Part shown: piece after piece, positions 7,198 through 14,735 of the stretch
Numbering within the stretch: the first letter of the stretch is position 1
How the letters are laid out: each line of letters begins with the position of its first letter
From: Allobosea sp. ASV33
Lineage (GTDB): Bacteria; Pseudomonadota; Alphaproteobacteria; Rhizobiales; Beijerinckiaceae
Assembly (NCBI RefSeq): GCF_016428755.1
Contig: NZ_JAELTI010000047.1
Location: 1 to 39,261, forward strand
Length of the DNA: 39,261 bases
Direction: 5' to 3'
Made by a program: the position numbers and the translations under genes
The notes under the pieces: model-generated
What the model saw: the letters and a program-made list of their open reading frames with translations, nothing else
Databases searched by the model: none
Told to the model about the DNA's origin: nothing

Positions 7198-8247
7198 ATG
7201 AGCTATCTCGAACTCGCCGGGCTGCAGAAGCGCTACGGCAACTCGGTCGCGGTCGACGACGTCTCGCTCTTGGTGGAGCAGGGCGAGGCGGTGGCGCTTC
7301 TCGGTCCCTCCGGCTGCGGCAAGACCACGACCTTGCGCATGCTCGCCGGCTTGATCGAGCCCAATCACGGCACGATGACGCTAGACGGCAGCGAGATCAC
7401 CCGGCTGCCGGCCCATAAGCGCAATATGGGCTATGTCTTCCAGTCCTACGCGCTGTTCCCGCATCTCTCGGTCGGCCGCAACATCGCCTTCGGCCTGGAG
7501 GAGCGCGGCGTTTCCCGCGCCGAGATCGACAAGCGCGTTCAGGAGGGGCTGGCCCTCGTGCGGCTCAGCGGCCTCGAACAGCGGCGCCCGAAGGAGCTCT
7601 CGGGCGGCCAGCAGCAGCGCGTCGCGCTGGCCCGCGCGCTGGTGATCCAGCCTTCGGTGCTGCTGCTCGACGAATCCCTGTCCAATCTCGACGCCAAGCT
7701 GCGCGACGCGATGCGCCACGAGATCCGCTCGATCCAGCGCACGCTCGGCATCACCACGCTTTTCGTGACGCATGACCAGGTCGAGGCGCTGACGATGTGC
7801 GACCGGATCGCGGTGATGCATCGCGGCCGCATCGCCCAGATCGGCAATGCCGAGGATATCTACGACCGGCCGGCGACGCGCTTCGTGGCCGAGTTCGTCG
7901 GGCGGGCGAACGTGCTGCCGCTGGCGCGCGACGCGCAGGGTCGCGCGACGGTCTGGGAACAGCCGGTGCCGGTCGAGCCCACTCAGAATGCCGATCTCTT
8001 CGTCCGGCCGCAGCGCATGCGCATCGTGCCGGTCTCCGAACCGGCGGGCGGCGATACAGCGCGGCTGACCGGTCGCGTGCTGCGCAGCGTCTTCGTCGGC
8101 GACCATGTCGAGGTGCTGGTGGAGGGCGCTGGCGGCCAGCTCACGGTCGAGATGCCATCGGGCTCGACGGCGCCGACCGAGGGGACCGAGGTCGCGGTCG
8201 TCTGGCCGCGGGCTGAAAGCCGCGTCTTCGCACGCGAGGCGACATGA
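7198..8247 (+). CDS. ABC transporter ATP-binding protein, PotA-like
   Basis: 349 residues from the ATG at 7198; an in-frame ATG at 7171 would overlap the upstream gene and adds residues not seen in the family. Walker A is GPSGCGKTT (36-44), the Q-loop lies in VFQSYALFPH, the signature is LSGGQQQ (134-140), Walker B ends LLLDES (155-160, with Ser where Pro is usual) and the H-loop is VTHDQ. A C-terminal TOBE-like domain (about 240-345) with LFVRPQRMRI marks the polyamine/sugar importer class. It powers the importer formed with the preceding binding protein and the next two permeases. It is the only ATPase in this operon. Confidence 0.93.
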   Translation: MSYLELAGLQKRYGNSVAVDDVSLLVEQGEAVALLGPSGCGKTTTLRMLAGLIEPNHGTMTLDGSEITRLPAHKRNMGYVFQSYALFPHLSVGRNIAFGLEERGVSRAEIDKRVQEGLALVRLSGLEQRRPKELSGGQQQRVALARALVIQPSVLLLDESLSNLDAKLRDAMRHEIRSIQRTLGITTLFVTHDQVEALTMCDRIAVMHRGRIAQIGNAEDIYDRPATRFVAEFVGRANVLPLARDAQGRATVWEQPVPVEPTQNADLFVRPQRMRIVPVSEPAGGDTARLTGRVLRSVFVGDHVEVLVEGAGGQLTVEMPSGSTAPTEGTEVAVVWPRAESRVFAREAT

Positions 8248-9086
8248 CCGCCTCGCGCCGCCTGCCATTGCTGCTGATCCCGGCGACGCTGCTTCTGCTC
8301 GTCGTCTATGTCTGGCCGTCGCTCGGACTGTTCCGCAACGCCTTCAACGAGGTCGGGCCGACGGGTGCGATGGTCGAGGCCTGGTCGCTGGCGACCGCGC
8401 GCGCGACCTTCCATGACAGCTTCACCTTCGAATTGACGCTGAACTCGCTCTGGCTTTCGGCGGTCTCGACGCTGATCGCGCTTTGCCTGGCCTATCCCGT
8501 CTCGCTTTTCCTGTTCCGCACGGATTCCCGTTTCCGTGGCCTGCTCGCGGTCGTCGCGATCCTGCCCATGCTGGTTTCCGGCGTGGTGCGCGTCTTCGGC
8601 TGGCTCGCCATTTTGGGCGATCGCGGGCTGGTCAACACCACGCTGCAATCGCTCGGGCTGATCACGACGCCGCTGAAGCTGGTCTTCAACTGGACCGGCG
8701 TCACCATCGGCCTCGCCGAGAGCATCATGCCCTATATGATCCTGGCGCTGCTCGCCGGCTTCGGCCGGCTCGACCGCACGCTGGAGGAAGCCGCGCGCTC
8801 GCTCGGCGCCTCGCCGTTCCGGACCTTCCGGCGCGTCACCCTGCCGCTCAGCCTGCCGGCAATCGCGCTCGCGGCTGGCCTGGGCTTCGTGCTGTCGATG
8901 TCGGCCTATATCACGCCCAAGCTCCTAGGCGGCGGGCGCGTCTTCGTGCTGGCGACCGAGATTTTCGAGCAGGCGACGACCAATACCAACTGGCCGGTCG
9001 CGGCCGTGCTGGCGATCTACACGCTCATCCTGCTGCTCGTCCTGCTCGTGGTCTCCAACCTCGTGGCGCGGAGGCTGCAGCGATGA
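8244..9086 (+). CDS. ABC transporter permease, PotB-like
   Basis: 280 residues, hydrophobic, with predicted six membrane helices starting at LLLIPATLLLLVVYVWPS. The coupling loop EAARSLGASPFRTFRR followed by VTLPLSLPAI (about residues 184-210) is the EAA motif of polyamine-type permeases. It overlaps the ATPase gene and the next permease by four bases each (ATGA), so the subunits are co-translated. It forms the channel with the following PotC-like subunit. Confidence 0.92.
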   Translation: MTASRRLPLLLIPATLLLLVVYVWPSLGLFRNAFNEVGPTGAMVEAWSLATARATFHDSFTFELTLNSLWLSAVSTLIALCLAYPVSLFLFRTDSRFRGLLAVVAILPMLVSGVVRVFGWLAILGDRGLVNTTLQSLGLITTPLKLVFNWTGVTIGLAESIMPYMILALLAGFGRLDRTLEEAARSLGASPFRTFRRVTLPLSLPAIALAAGLGFVLSMSAYITPKLLGGGRVFVLATEIFEQATTNTNWPVAAVLAIYTLILLLVLLVVSNLVARRLQR

Positions 9087-9871
9087 CCGGGGCCGGGCGC
9101 GTTCTCTCCAGCTTCGCGGCGCTGGTCTATGCGATGATCCTGTCGCCGATCGTCGTCGTCGTCATGCTGTCCTTCTCGGCGGACAACTTCATCGTGTTTC
9201 CGCCGTCGGGCTATTCGCTGCGCTGGTTCCAGCAGCTCGTCGGCAACGGGCCGCTGCTGGCGGCGCTCTGGCTCAGCGTGCAGGTCGCGGCGGTGGTGAC
9301 GCTGCTGTCGCTTGCGGTGGGCGTGCCGGCGGCGCTGGCCCTCGCGAAGGGGCGGTTCGCCGGCAAGGCGGCGCTGACGAGCTTCTTCCTGGCGCCGTTG
9401 CTGTTGCCGACATTGATCACCGGCCTCGCATTGCTGCTGTTCTTCTCGCCGTTGAAGCTGACCGCGACGCTGCCCGGCCTGGTGCTCGGCCATATGACGG
9501 TGACCGTGCCCTTCGTCATCCGGATGATGACGACGGCGCTCGCGAACCTGCCGGATGATATCGAGGCGGCTGCCGCGACGCTCGGCGCCACGCCCTGGCG
9601 GGTGGTGCGGCGGGTGACGCTGCCCCTGGCGACGCCCGGCCTGATCGCCTGCGCCTGCCTGTCCTTCCTGCTCTCCTTCGACGAGACGGTGATCTCCCTG
9701 TTCATCGCCGGCCCCCGCGCCTCGACCCTGCCGGTCGAGATGGTGCGCTATGTCGAAGGGCGTACCGATCCGCTCATCGCGGCTTTGTCCGTGGTGCTCA
9801 TCGTCGCGACGCTTGCCGTCGTTCTCGTGGTCGAACGCCTGGTCGGCGTCGCCCGTGCTGTCGGAAAATAG
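9083..9871 (+). CDS. ABC transporter permease, PotC-like
   Basis: 262 residues from the ATG at 9083, which overlaps the upstream stop codon; the frame stays open far upstream, but that part is an out-of-register shadow of the PotB-like gene. Family marks are the first helix with MILSPIVVVVMLSFS, the FPPSGYSLRWFQQL segment typical of PotC, and the EAA loop EAAAATLGATPWRVVRR. It closes the four-gene polyamine-type transporter block. AGGAGA overlapping its stop serves the next gene, 9 bases on. Confidence 0.92.
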   Translation: MTGAGRVLSSFAALVYAMILSPIVVVVMLSFSADNFIVFPPSGYSLRWFQQLVGNGPLLAALWLSVQVAAVVTLLSLAVGVPAALALAKGRFAGKAALTSFFLAPLLLPTLITGLALLLFFSPLKLTATLPGLVLGHMTVTVPFVIRMMTTALANLPDDIEAAAATLGATPWRVVRRVTLPLATPGLIACACLSFLLSFDETVISLFIAGPRASTLPVEMVRYVEGRTDPLIAALSVVLIVATLAVVLVVERLVGVARAVGK

Positions 9872-9880
9872 GAGAGAAAC

Positions 9881-10561
9881 ATGCCCGATTACCGCATCGA
9901 AGCAATGCCCGAGCAGCTCCCGGCGGCGCTGGTCGAGAAGCTGCAGAAGGTCGAGACCGCCACCATCGGCCATTCCCAGCACTGGGGCTTCATGGATCGC
10001 GGCATCCAGCCGCTGCTGCGCGGCAAGCGCATCGCGGCGGTGGCGGTGACGCTGGCGATTCCGGGCCAGGATTCGACCCTGCTGCATCACACGCTCGGCC
10101 TGCTGCGCCCCGGCGACATCCTCGTGGTCGACCGTCTCGGCGACGACAAGCATGCCTGCTGGGGCGGCGGCGTCACGGTTGCCGCGAAGGCTGCAGGCGC
10201 GATCGGCGGCATCGTCGACGGTCCCTGCACCGATCTCGCCGAGATCGAGGATTCCGACTTCCCGATGTGGTGCCGCGGCATGTCGCCGATCACCACGCGG
10301 CTCTACAATCTCGGCGGCACGCTCAACCTACCGATCTCCTGCGGCAATGTCCCGGTGAAGGCCGGCGACGTCATCCTTGCCGACGAGTCCGGCGTGCTGG
10401 TGCTGCCGCGTGCCGACGCCGAGGCGATCGCCGACGCGGCCCTTGCCCGGCAGGAGCGGGGCGAGAAGACGCAGAATCGCGTCAAGATGGGCGAGAAGCT
10501 CGGCGACATCTCGGGCGCGACCAAGATGGTGCTCGACGCCATCGCCGCGACGAAGGGCTGA
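9881..10561 (+). CDS. RraA-family protein (aldolase/decarboxylase-like), atypical active site
   Basis: 226 residues, matching the RraA-like fold shared by the RNase E regulator RraA and by 4-hydroxy-4-methyl-2-oxoglutarate / 4-carboxy-4-hydroxy-2-oxoadipate aldolases. Seen: LLRPGDILVVDRLGD, then GGGVTVAAKAAGAIGGIVDG (95-114) and SCGNVPVKAGDVILADESGV. In the aldolases the block ends DGxxRD, where the Arg and Asp act with a divalent metal. Here it reads D113-G-P-C-T117-D118, so the Asp pair is kept and the Arg is Thr. Pyruvate-aldolase activity is thus uncertain. Placement in a transport and catabolic operon argues for a metabolic enzyme rather than an RNase regulator. AGGAGA precedes the ATG. 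Confidence 0.85.
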   Translation: MPDYRIEAMPEQLPAALVEKLQKVETATIGHSQHWGFMDRGIQPLLRGKRIAAVAVTLAIPGQDSTLLHHTLGLLRPGDILVVDRLGDDKHACWGGGVTVAAKAAGAIGGIVDGPCTDLAEIEDSDFPMWCRGMSPITTRLYNLGGTLNLPISCGNVPVKAGDVILADESGVLVLPRADAEAIADAALARQERGEKTQNRVKMGEKLGDISGATKMVLDAIAATKG

Positions 10562-10572
10562 CGAGGCCGGTC

Positions 10573-12249
10573 ATGAACGCTCCCGCATCCGTCCCGCGCG
10601 TCGCCGACTTCATCTGCGAGAAGAAGCCGGCGACCGGCTCGCGCGGCATGGTCGTCACCAACCACCCGCTGGCTTCTGCGGCCGGCGCGCAGATGCTTCT
10701 CGCCGGCGGCAACGCCATCGACGCGGCTATCGCCTCGCTCTTCGCGCTGACGGTGGCCGAGCCGATGATGGTCGGCATCCTCGGCGGGGGGCTGAGCCAT
10801 ATCCGGCTCGCCGACGGGCGCCATGTCGTGATCGACAATCTCTCGACCGCACCGGGCCATGCGACGCCCGAGATGTACGAGTGCCTCTCCGACGAGATCG
10901 GCAAGCAGCGCGACACGCGCGACCGCGAGAACGTGGTCGGGGCCAAGGCCGTCGCCGTTCCTGGCGCGCTCAAGGGCTGGTGCGAGGCGCTCATTCGTTT
11001 CGGCACGCTGCCACTGGCCGAAGTGCTGCAACCGGCGATCGGGCTGGCGGAGCGCGGCTTCGTGGTCACGCCCTATCTCTCGAACTGCATCACCGACAAT
11101 GCCGCCGACCTCGCCCGCGATCCCGGCCTCGCGGCGATGCTTTTGCCGGGTGGAAAGCCGCTCCAGCCGGGCATGCGGCTCGTCCAGGCCGACTATGCCG
11201 CGAGCCTGAAATTGATCGCGGCGGAGGGGCCGGACGCGCTCTATGGCGGGAAGCTCGGGCGGGCACTGACCGACTACATGGCCGCGAATGGCGGGCTGAT
11301 CGATCAGGCCGACCTTGCGAACTACAAGATCGAACTGCGCGAGCCGATCCGGGGCTCCTATCGCGGCTACGAGATCATCGGCCCGCCGCCGCCCTCGTCC
11401 TCGGGCGTGCATATCACGCAGATGCTCAACATCCTCGAAGGCTACGATATCGGCGCGCTCGGCTTCGGCTCGACGGATGCCGTGCATCTGCTGGCCGAGG
11501 CGCTGAAGATCGCCTTTGCCGACCGCGCCGTGGCGACCGCCGACCCGGCCTTCGTCAAGGTCCCGGTCGCGAAGCTGATCGACAAGGCCTATGCCGACGA
11601 GCGCCGCGCCCTGATCGCGATGGGGCAGGCGAAAAGCTGGACGGCCGGGCTCTCCGGCGGCGAATCCGCCGACACCACCCATGTCACCGTCGCGGATGCG
11701 ATGGGCAATGTCGTCAGCGCGACGCAGACGATCAACGGGCTGTTCGGCGCCTGCGTGCAGATCCCCGGTACGGGAATGATCGCCAACAACTACATGTACA
11801 ATTTCGATCCGCATCCCGGCCGCGCGCTTTCGATCGCGCCGGGCAAACGGGTCTTCACCTCGATGGCGCCGATGATGGCGGTGAAAGACGGCCGGCTCGC
11901 CTTCGCGCTCGGCCTGCCCGGAGCCTTGCGCATCTTCCCCTCGGCCTTGCAGGCGATCGTCAACCTGATCGACCACCGCATGAGCCTGCAGGAGGCCGTC
12001 GAGGCGCCGCGCGTCTGGACCGAGGGCGGCGTGCTCGAACTCGAGGAAGCGATCCCCGAGGCCGTGGCGCAGGCGCTGATCGCGCGTGGCCACAAGGTGG
12101 TGCGCTCGCCGCGCGTCGCTGGCGGCATGAACGCCATCGCCTTCAATTCGGACGGCACGCTGACCGGTGCCGCCTGCTGGCGCGCCGACGGCACGCCGGT
12201 CGCCATCTCCGGCGGACTTGCCCGCGCCGGCGCCCGCTTCACCATCTGA
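10573..12249 (+). CDS. Gamma-glutamyltransferase-family protein, apparently cytoplasmic
   Basis: 558 residues from the ATG at 10573, 11 bases after the RraA-like gene. It is a full-length N-terminal-nucleophile hydrolase: MVVTNHPLASAAGAQML and LAGGNAIDAAIA near the start, and the self-cleavage and catalytic Thr in DTTHVTVAD (Thr368), which would give subunits of about 367 and 191 residues as in known enzymes. Differences from E. coli GGT by alignment: the LSSMSP loop reads FTSMAP (428-433) and the oxyanion PGG reads PGA (449-451). There is no signal peptide, whereas classical GGT is periplasmic, so it probably acts on an imported gamma-glutamyl or related amide in the cytoplasm. No strong ribosome site is seen; coupling to the upstream gene is likely. 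Confidence 0.88.
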   Translation: MNAPASVPRVADFICEKKPATGSRGMVVTNHPLASAAGAQMLLAGGNAIDAAIASLFALTVAEPMMVGILGGGLSHIRLADGRHVVIDNLSTAPGHATPEMYECLSDEIGKQRDTRDRENVVGAKAVAVPGALKGWCEALIRFGTLPLAEVLQPAIGLAERGFVVTPYLSNCITDNAADLARDPGLAAMLLPGGKPLQPGMRLVQADYAASLKLIAAEGPDALYGGKLGRALTDYMAANGGLIDQADLANYKIELREPIRGSYRGYEIIGPPPPSSSGVHITQMLNILEGYDIGALGFGSTDAVHLLAEALKIAFADRAVATADPAFVKVPVAKLIDKAYADERRALIAMGQAKSWTAGLSGGESADTTHVTVADAMGNVVSATQTINGLFGACVQIPGTGMIANNYMYNFDPHPGRALSIAPGKRVFTSMAPMMAVKDGRLAFALGLPGALRIFPSALQAIVNLIDHRMSLQEAVEAPRVWTEGGVLELEEAIPEAVAQALIARGHKVVRSPRVAGGMNAIAFNSDGTLTGAACWRADGTPVAISGGLARAGARFTI

Positions 12250-12286
12250 TCCGATATCTCTTCCGATCCTGCGACTGGACCATCCC

Positions 12287-13252
12287 ATGCCCGAGACCAT
12301 CTGCCTCCTCGACATGACCACCCCCGAGCGGGCCGACCGCCTGCGCGAATTCCTGCCTGACGGCTTCGTGCTGACCCATGGCACCGCCCGTGGCGACGAC
12401 CACATGAAGCAGATCATCGCCGAGGCCGATTACGCGATTTCCGGCCAGGTCGGCGTCTCCGGCGATGTGCTGCGCGCCGCCAAGAAGCTGAAGCTCCTGC
12501 ATAAATGGGGCGTCGGCTACGACAATATCGATATCGCCACCGCCAAGGAGCTCGGCATCAAGGTCGCGCGCACGACCGGCTCGAACGCTGTCGCCGTCTC
12601 CGAATTCGCTGTTGGCCTGATGATCTCGACGATGCGCCACATCGCCTATGGCAATGCCGAACTGAAGAAGGGCAACTGGCGCACCGGCCAGCTGCCGTCG
12701 GACACCTATACGCTCTCGGGCAAGACGGTCGGCATCGTCGGGCTGGGCGCGATCGGCAAGAATGTCGCCAAGCTCCTGAAGGGCTTTGGCTGCACCATCC
12801 TCTACAGCAAGCGCACCCCGCTCGATGCCGCCGAGGAGGCGTCTCTGGGCGTGAAGCATGCCTCGATAGAGGACATCCTGACCCAGGCCGATGTCGTCTC
12901 GCTGCATTGCCCGCTGACGCCGGAAACCAAGGACCTGATCGACCTTGCGGCGTTGAAAAAGATGAAGAAGACCGCGGTACTGATCAATGTCGCGCGCGGC
13001 GGCGTCGTCAACGAGACCGATCTCGTCACGGCGTTGCGGGCGAAGGAGATCGCGGGCGCGGCGATGGATGTCTACGAGATCGAGCCGCTGCCGGCGGACA
13101 GCCAGCTCCTCACCCTCGACAACCTCGTGACCACGCCGCATCTCGCCGCCATGGCCTCCGATAATTTCGCGCCGGTGGTGAAGCGCATGTTCGCGAACAT
13201 GCAGCACGTCTCGCGCGGCGAGCCGGTGCCGCCGCTCGATCTGGTGGTGTGA
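12287..13252 (+). CDS. D-isomer-specific 2-hydroxyacid dehydrogenase (phosphoglycerate dehydrogenase-like)
   Basis: 321 residues from the ATG at 12287. It is an NAD(P)-dependent oxidoreductase with a split substrate domain around a Rossmann domain whose nucleotide loop is GLGAIG (152-157). The catalytic triad of the family is present: Arg237 in NVARGGVV, Glu266 in DVYEIEP and His285 in TPHLAA. HKWGVGYDNIDI and TTGSNAVAVSEFAVGLM are also standard. It lacks the C-terminal ACT extension of many SerA proteins, so reduction or oxidation of a catabolic 2-oxo/2-hydroxyacid is more likely than serine synthesis. It is the last gene of the operon, 37 bases after the GGT-like gene, and ends at a strong bidirectional hairpin. 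Confidence 0.9.
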   Translation: MPETICLLDMTTPERADRLREFLPDGFVLTHGTARGDDHMKQIIAEADYAISGQVGVSGDVLRAAKKLKLLHKWGVGYDNIDIATAKELGIKVARTTGSNAVAVSEFAVGLMISTMRHIAYGNAELKKGNWRTGQLPSDTYTLSGKTVGIVGLGAIGKNVAKLLKGFGCTILYSKRTPLDAAEEASLGVKHASIEDILTQADVVSLHCPLTPETKDLIDLAALKKMKKTAVLINVARGGVVNETDLVTALRAKEIAGAAMDVYEIEPLPADSQLLTLDNLVTTPHLAAMASDNFAPVVKRMFANMQHVSRGEPVPPLDLVV

Positions 13253-13260
13253 GGTAATGC

Positions 13261-13295
13261 CGGCGTCGGCGGTTCAGTGCAGCCCGCCGACGCCG
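13261..13295. terminator. Bidirectional hairpin between convergent operons
   Basis: CGGCGTCGGCGG (13261-13272) and CCGCCGACGCCG (13284-13295) form a perfect 12-base stem with an 11-base loop. It begins 9 bases after the hydroxyacid dehydrogenase stop, and the livF stop codon lies in its loop. No T run follows on either strand, so termination may need Rho, but the placement at a convergent junction supports a shared 3' end structure. Confidence 0.6.
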
Positions 13296-13990
13296 ATATA
13301 GCGTTCGAGCACATCGGCATCCGCGCGCAGGGCATCGGGCTTGCCCGACCAGACGATCCGGCCGCGCTCGAGGATGATGACGTCGTCGGCGAAGGCGAGC
13401 GCGCTTTCCAGCCGTTGCTCGACGAAGAGGATCGTCATCGCGCCGCTGGCGGCGAGGCGGCCGAACGCCTCCATCAGCATGTCGCAGATGACCGGAGCCA
13501 GGCCCTCCAGCGGCTCGTCGAGCAGCAGCACGGCGGGCTGGCCGAGAATGGTGCGCGCCGTCGCCAGCATCTGCTGCTCGCCGCCGGAGAGTTGCGAGCC
13601 GAGATTGCGGCGCCGCTCCGCGAGACGCGGGAAGAGGGCGTAGGCCTCTTCGATCGCGCTGCGCGGACGGCCTTTCAGCCCGGCGAAAAGGTTTTCCTCA
13701 ACCGTCAGCCCTTTGAAGATCTCGCGGGTCTGCGGGACGAGGCCGATGCCGCCATGGGCGCGGGCCGCCGTGCCGAGGGTGGTCACATCCCGCCCGGCGA
13801 TGCTGATGCTGCCGGCGTAACGGCGCGTCAGTCCCATCAGGCTCGCCATCAGCGTGGTCTTGCCCATGCCGTTGCGGCCGAGGATCGAAAGGCGCCCGCC
13901 GGCCGGCACCGCGAAGGAGACATCCTCCAGCACATGGGTCTGGCCGTAGCCGGCGCTGAGATTGCGGACGTCGAGCTCAGCTGCCGGCAT
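13274..13990 (-). CDS. livF: ABC transporter ATP-binding protein, LivF type
   Basis: 238 residues from the ATG at 13990. An ATG six bases earlier (13996) is only 2 bases from GGGAG, while 13990 has the usual 8-base spacing, so I prefer it. Walker A is GRNGMGKTT (38-46), the signature is LSGGEQQML, and Walker B is VLLLDEPLEGLAP, the last phrase being typical of LivF. It is one of the two ATPases of the branched-chain-amino-acid-type (HAAT) importer and overlaps livG by 14 bases. Such importers also carry aromatic acids, benzoates and short amides. The position next to pobA favours an aromatic substrate here (inference), so the symbol denotes subfamily rather than proven leucine transport. Confidence 0.88.
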   Translation of the reverse strand: MPAAELDVRNLSAGYGQTHVLEDVSFAVPAGGRLSILGRNGMGKTTLMASLMGLTRRYAGSISIAGRDVTTLGTAARAHGGIGLVPQTREIFKGLTVEENLFAGLKGRPRSAIEEAYALFPRLAERRRNLGSQLSGGEQQMLATARTILGQPAVLLLDEPLEGLAPVICDMLMEAFGRLAASGAMTILFVEQRLESALAFADDVIILERGRIVWSGKPDALRADADVLERYIGVGGLH

Positions 13991-14735
13991 GGGCATAGCT
14001 CCCGAGATAGGCTTCGCGGACTTTCGGATCCCTGGCGACCTCGGCCGGCAGGCCCTGGAAGATGAGCTCGCCCGCGGCCAGCACGACGACGCGCCTGGCG
14101 AAGCGGAAAACGAGGTCCATGTCGTGCTCGATCATCAGCACGGCGAGCGAGGCGGGCAGACTTGCCAGCGCCTCCTCGATGCGCGGCGTGTCGCTGGAGG
14201 GCACGCCGGCCGCGGGTTCGTCGAGCAGGAGCACCTTGGGGCGCTGCGCCAATGCGATCGCGATCTCCAGCAGGCGCTGCTGACCATAGGCGATCGTCGC
14301 GACCTTGCGGCGGGCGACCTCGGTGAGGCCCAGCGTGGCGAGGATTTCGGCCGCTTCGTCCGTGGCTGCGGAATCGCCATGGAACCGGGCGAAGATCCGC
14401 GTCGCGCGGCCAAGACGCTGCAGGATGGTCATGACGACATGCTCTTCCGGCGTCAGGTCCGGGAAGAGGCGGGTGACCTGGAAGGTGCGGACGAGGCCGC
14501 GCCTGACACGCTTGACGGCGCCAAGTTTGGTGATGTCCTCGCCCGCGAGATGGACGCTGCCCGCGCTCGGCGGGATGCGACCGGTGACGAGGTTGACGAA
14601 GGTGGTCTTGCCGGCGCCGTTCGGGCCGATCAGGGCGAGGCGCTCGCCCTCGTTCATCGCCAGCGAGATGTCGCTGTTGACCTTGAGCCCGCCGAACGCT
14701 TTGGAGAGGCCGGAGACTTCGAAGACCGGGCTCAT
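13977..14735 (-). CDS. livG: ABC transporter ATP-binding protein, LivG type
   Basis: 252 residues. Walker A is GPNGAGKTT (37-45); the signature region reads IAYGQQRLLEIA, the LivG-style variant without LSGG; Walker B is VLLLDEPAAGV; and the H-loop is MIEHDMDLVF. The C-terminus (EVRDPKVREAYLG-like) is also typical of LivG. It pairs with LivF to energise the LivH-LivM channel. Its start overlaps the livM stop by four bases, and its end overlaps livF. Confidence 0.9.
   Translation of the reverse strand: MSPVFEVSGLSKAFGGLKVNSDISLAMNEGERLALIGPNGAGKTTFVNLVTGRIPPSAGSVHLAGEDITKLGAVKRVRRGLVRTFQVTRLFPDLTPEEHVVMTILQRLGRATRIFARFHGDSAATDEAAEILATLGLTEVARRKVATIAYGQQRLLEIAIALAQRPKVLLLDEPAAGVPSSDTPRIEEALASLPASLAVLMIEHDMDLVFRFARRVVVLAAGELIFQGLPAEVARDPKVREAYLGSYAHAGS

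Noticed and set aside
8483..9085. Upstream extension of the PotC-like reading frame
   Set aside because: This part lies out of register within the PotB-like gene; the coupled ATG at 9083 gives the correct N-terminus.
10377..12317. Open frame of 646 codons in another frame of the same strand over the GGT-like gene
   Set aside because: Highly Arg-rich, no domain features, and the overlapping frame has intact GGT motifs.
10303..12417. Open frame of 704 codons antisense to the GGT-like gene
   Set aside because: Arg/His/Asp-rich shadow composition with no family motifs; it mirrors the G/C third-position bias of the real gene.
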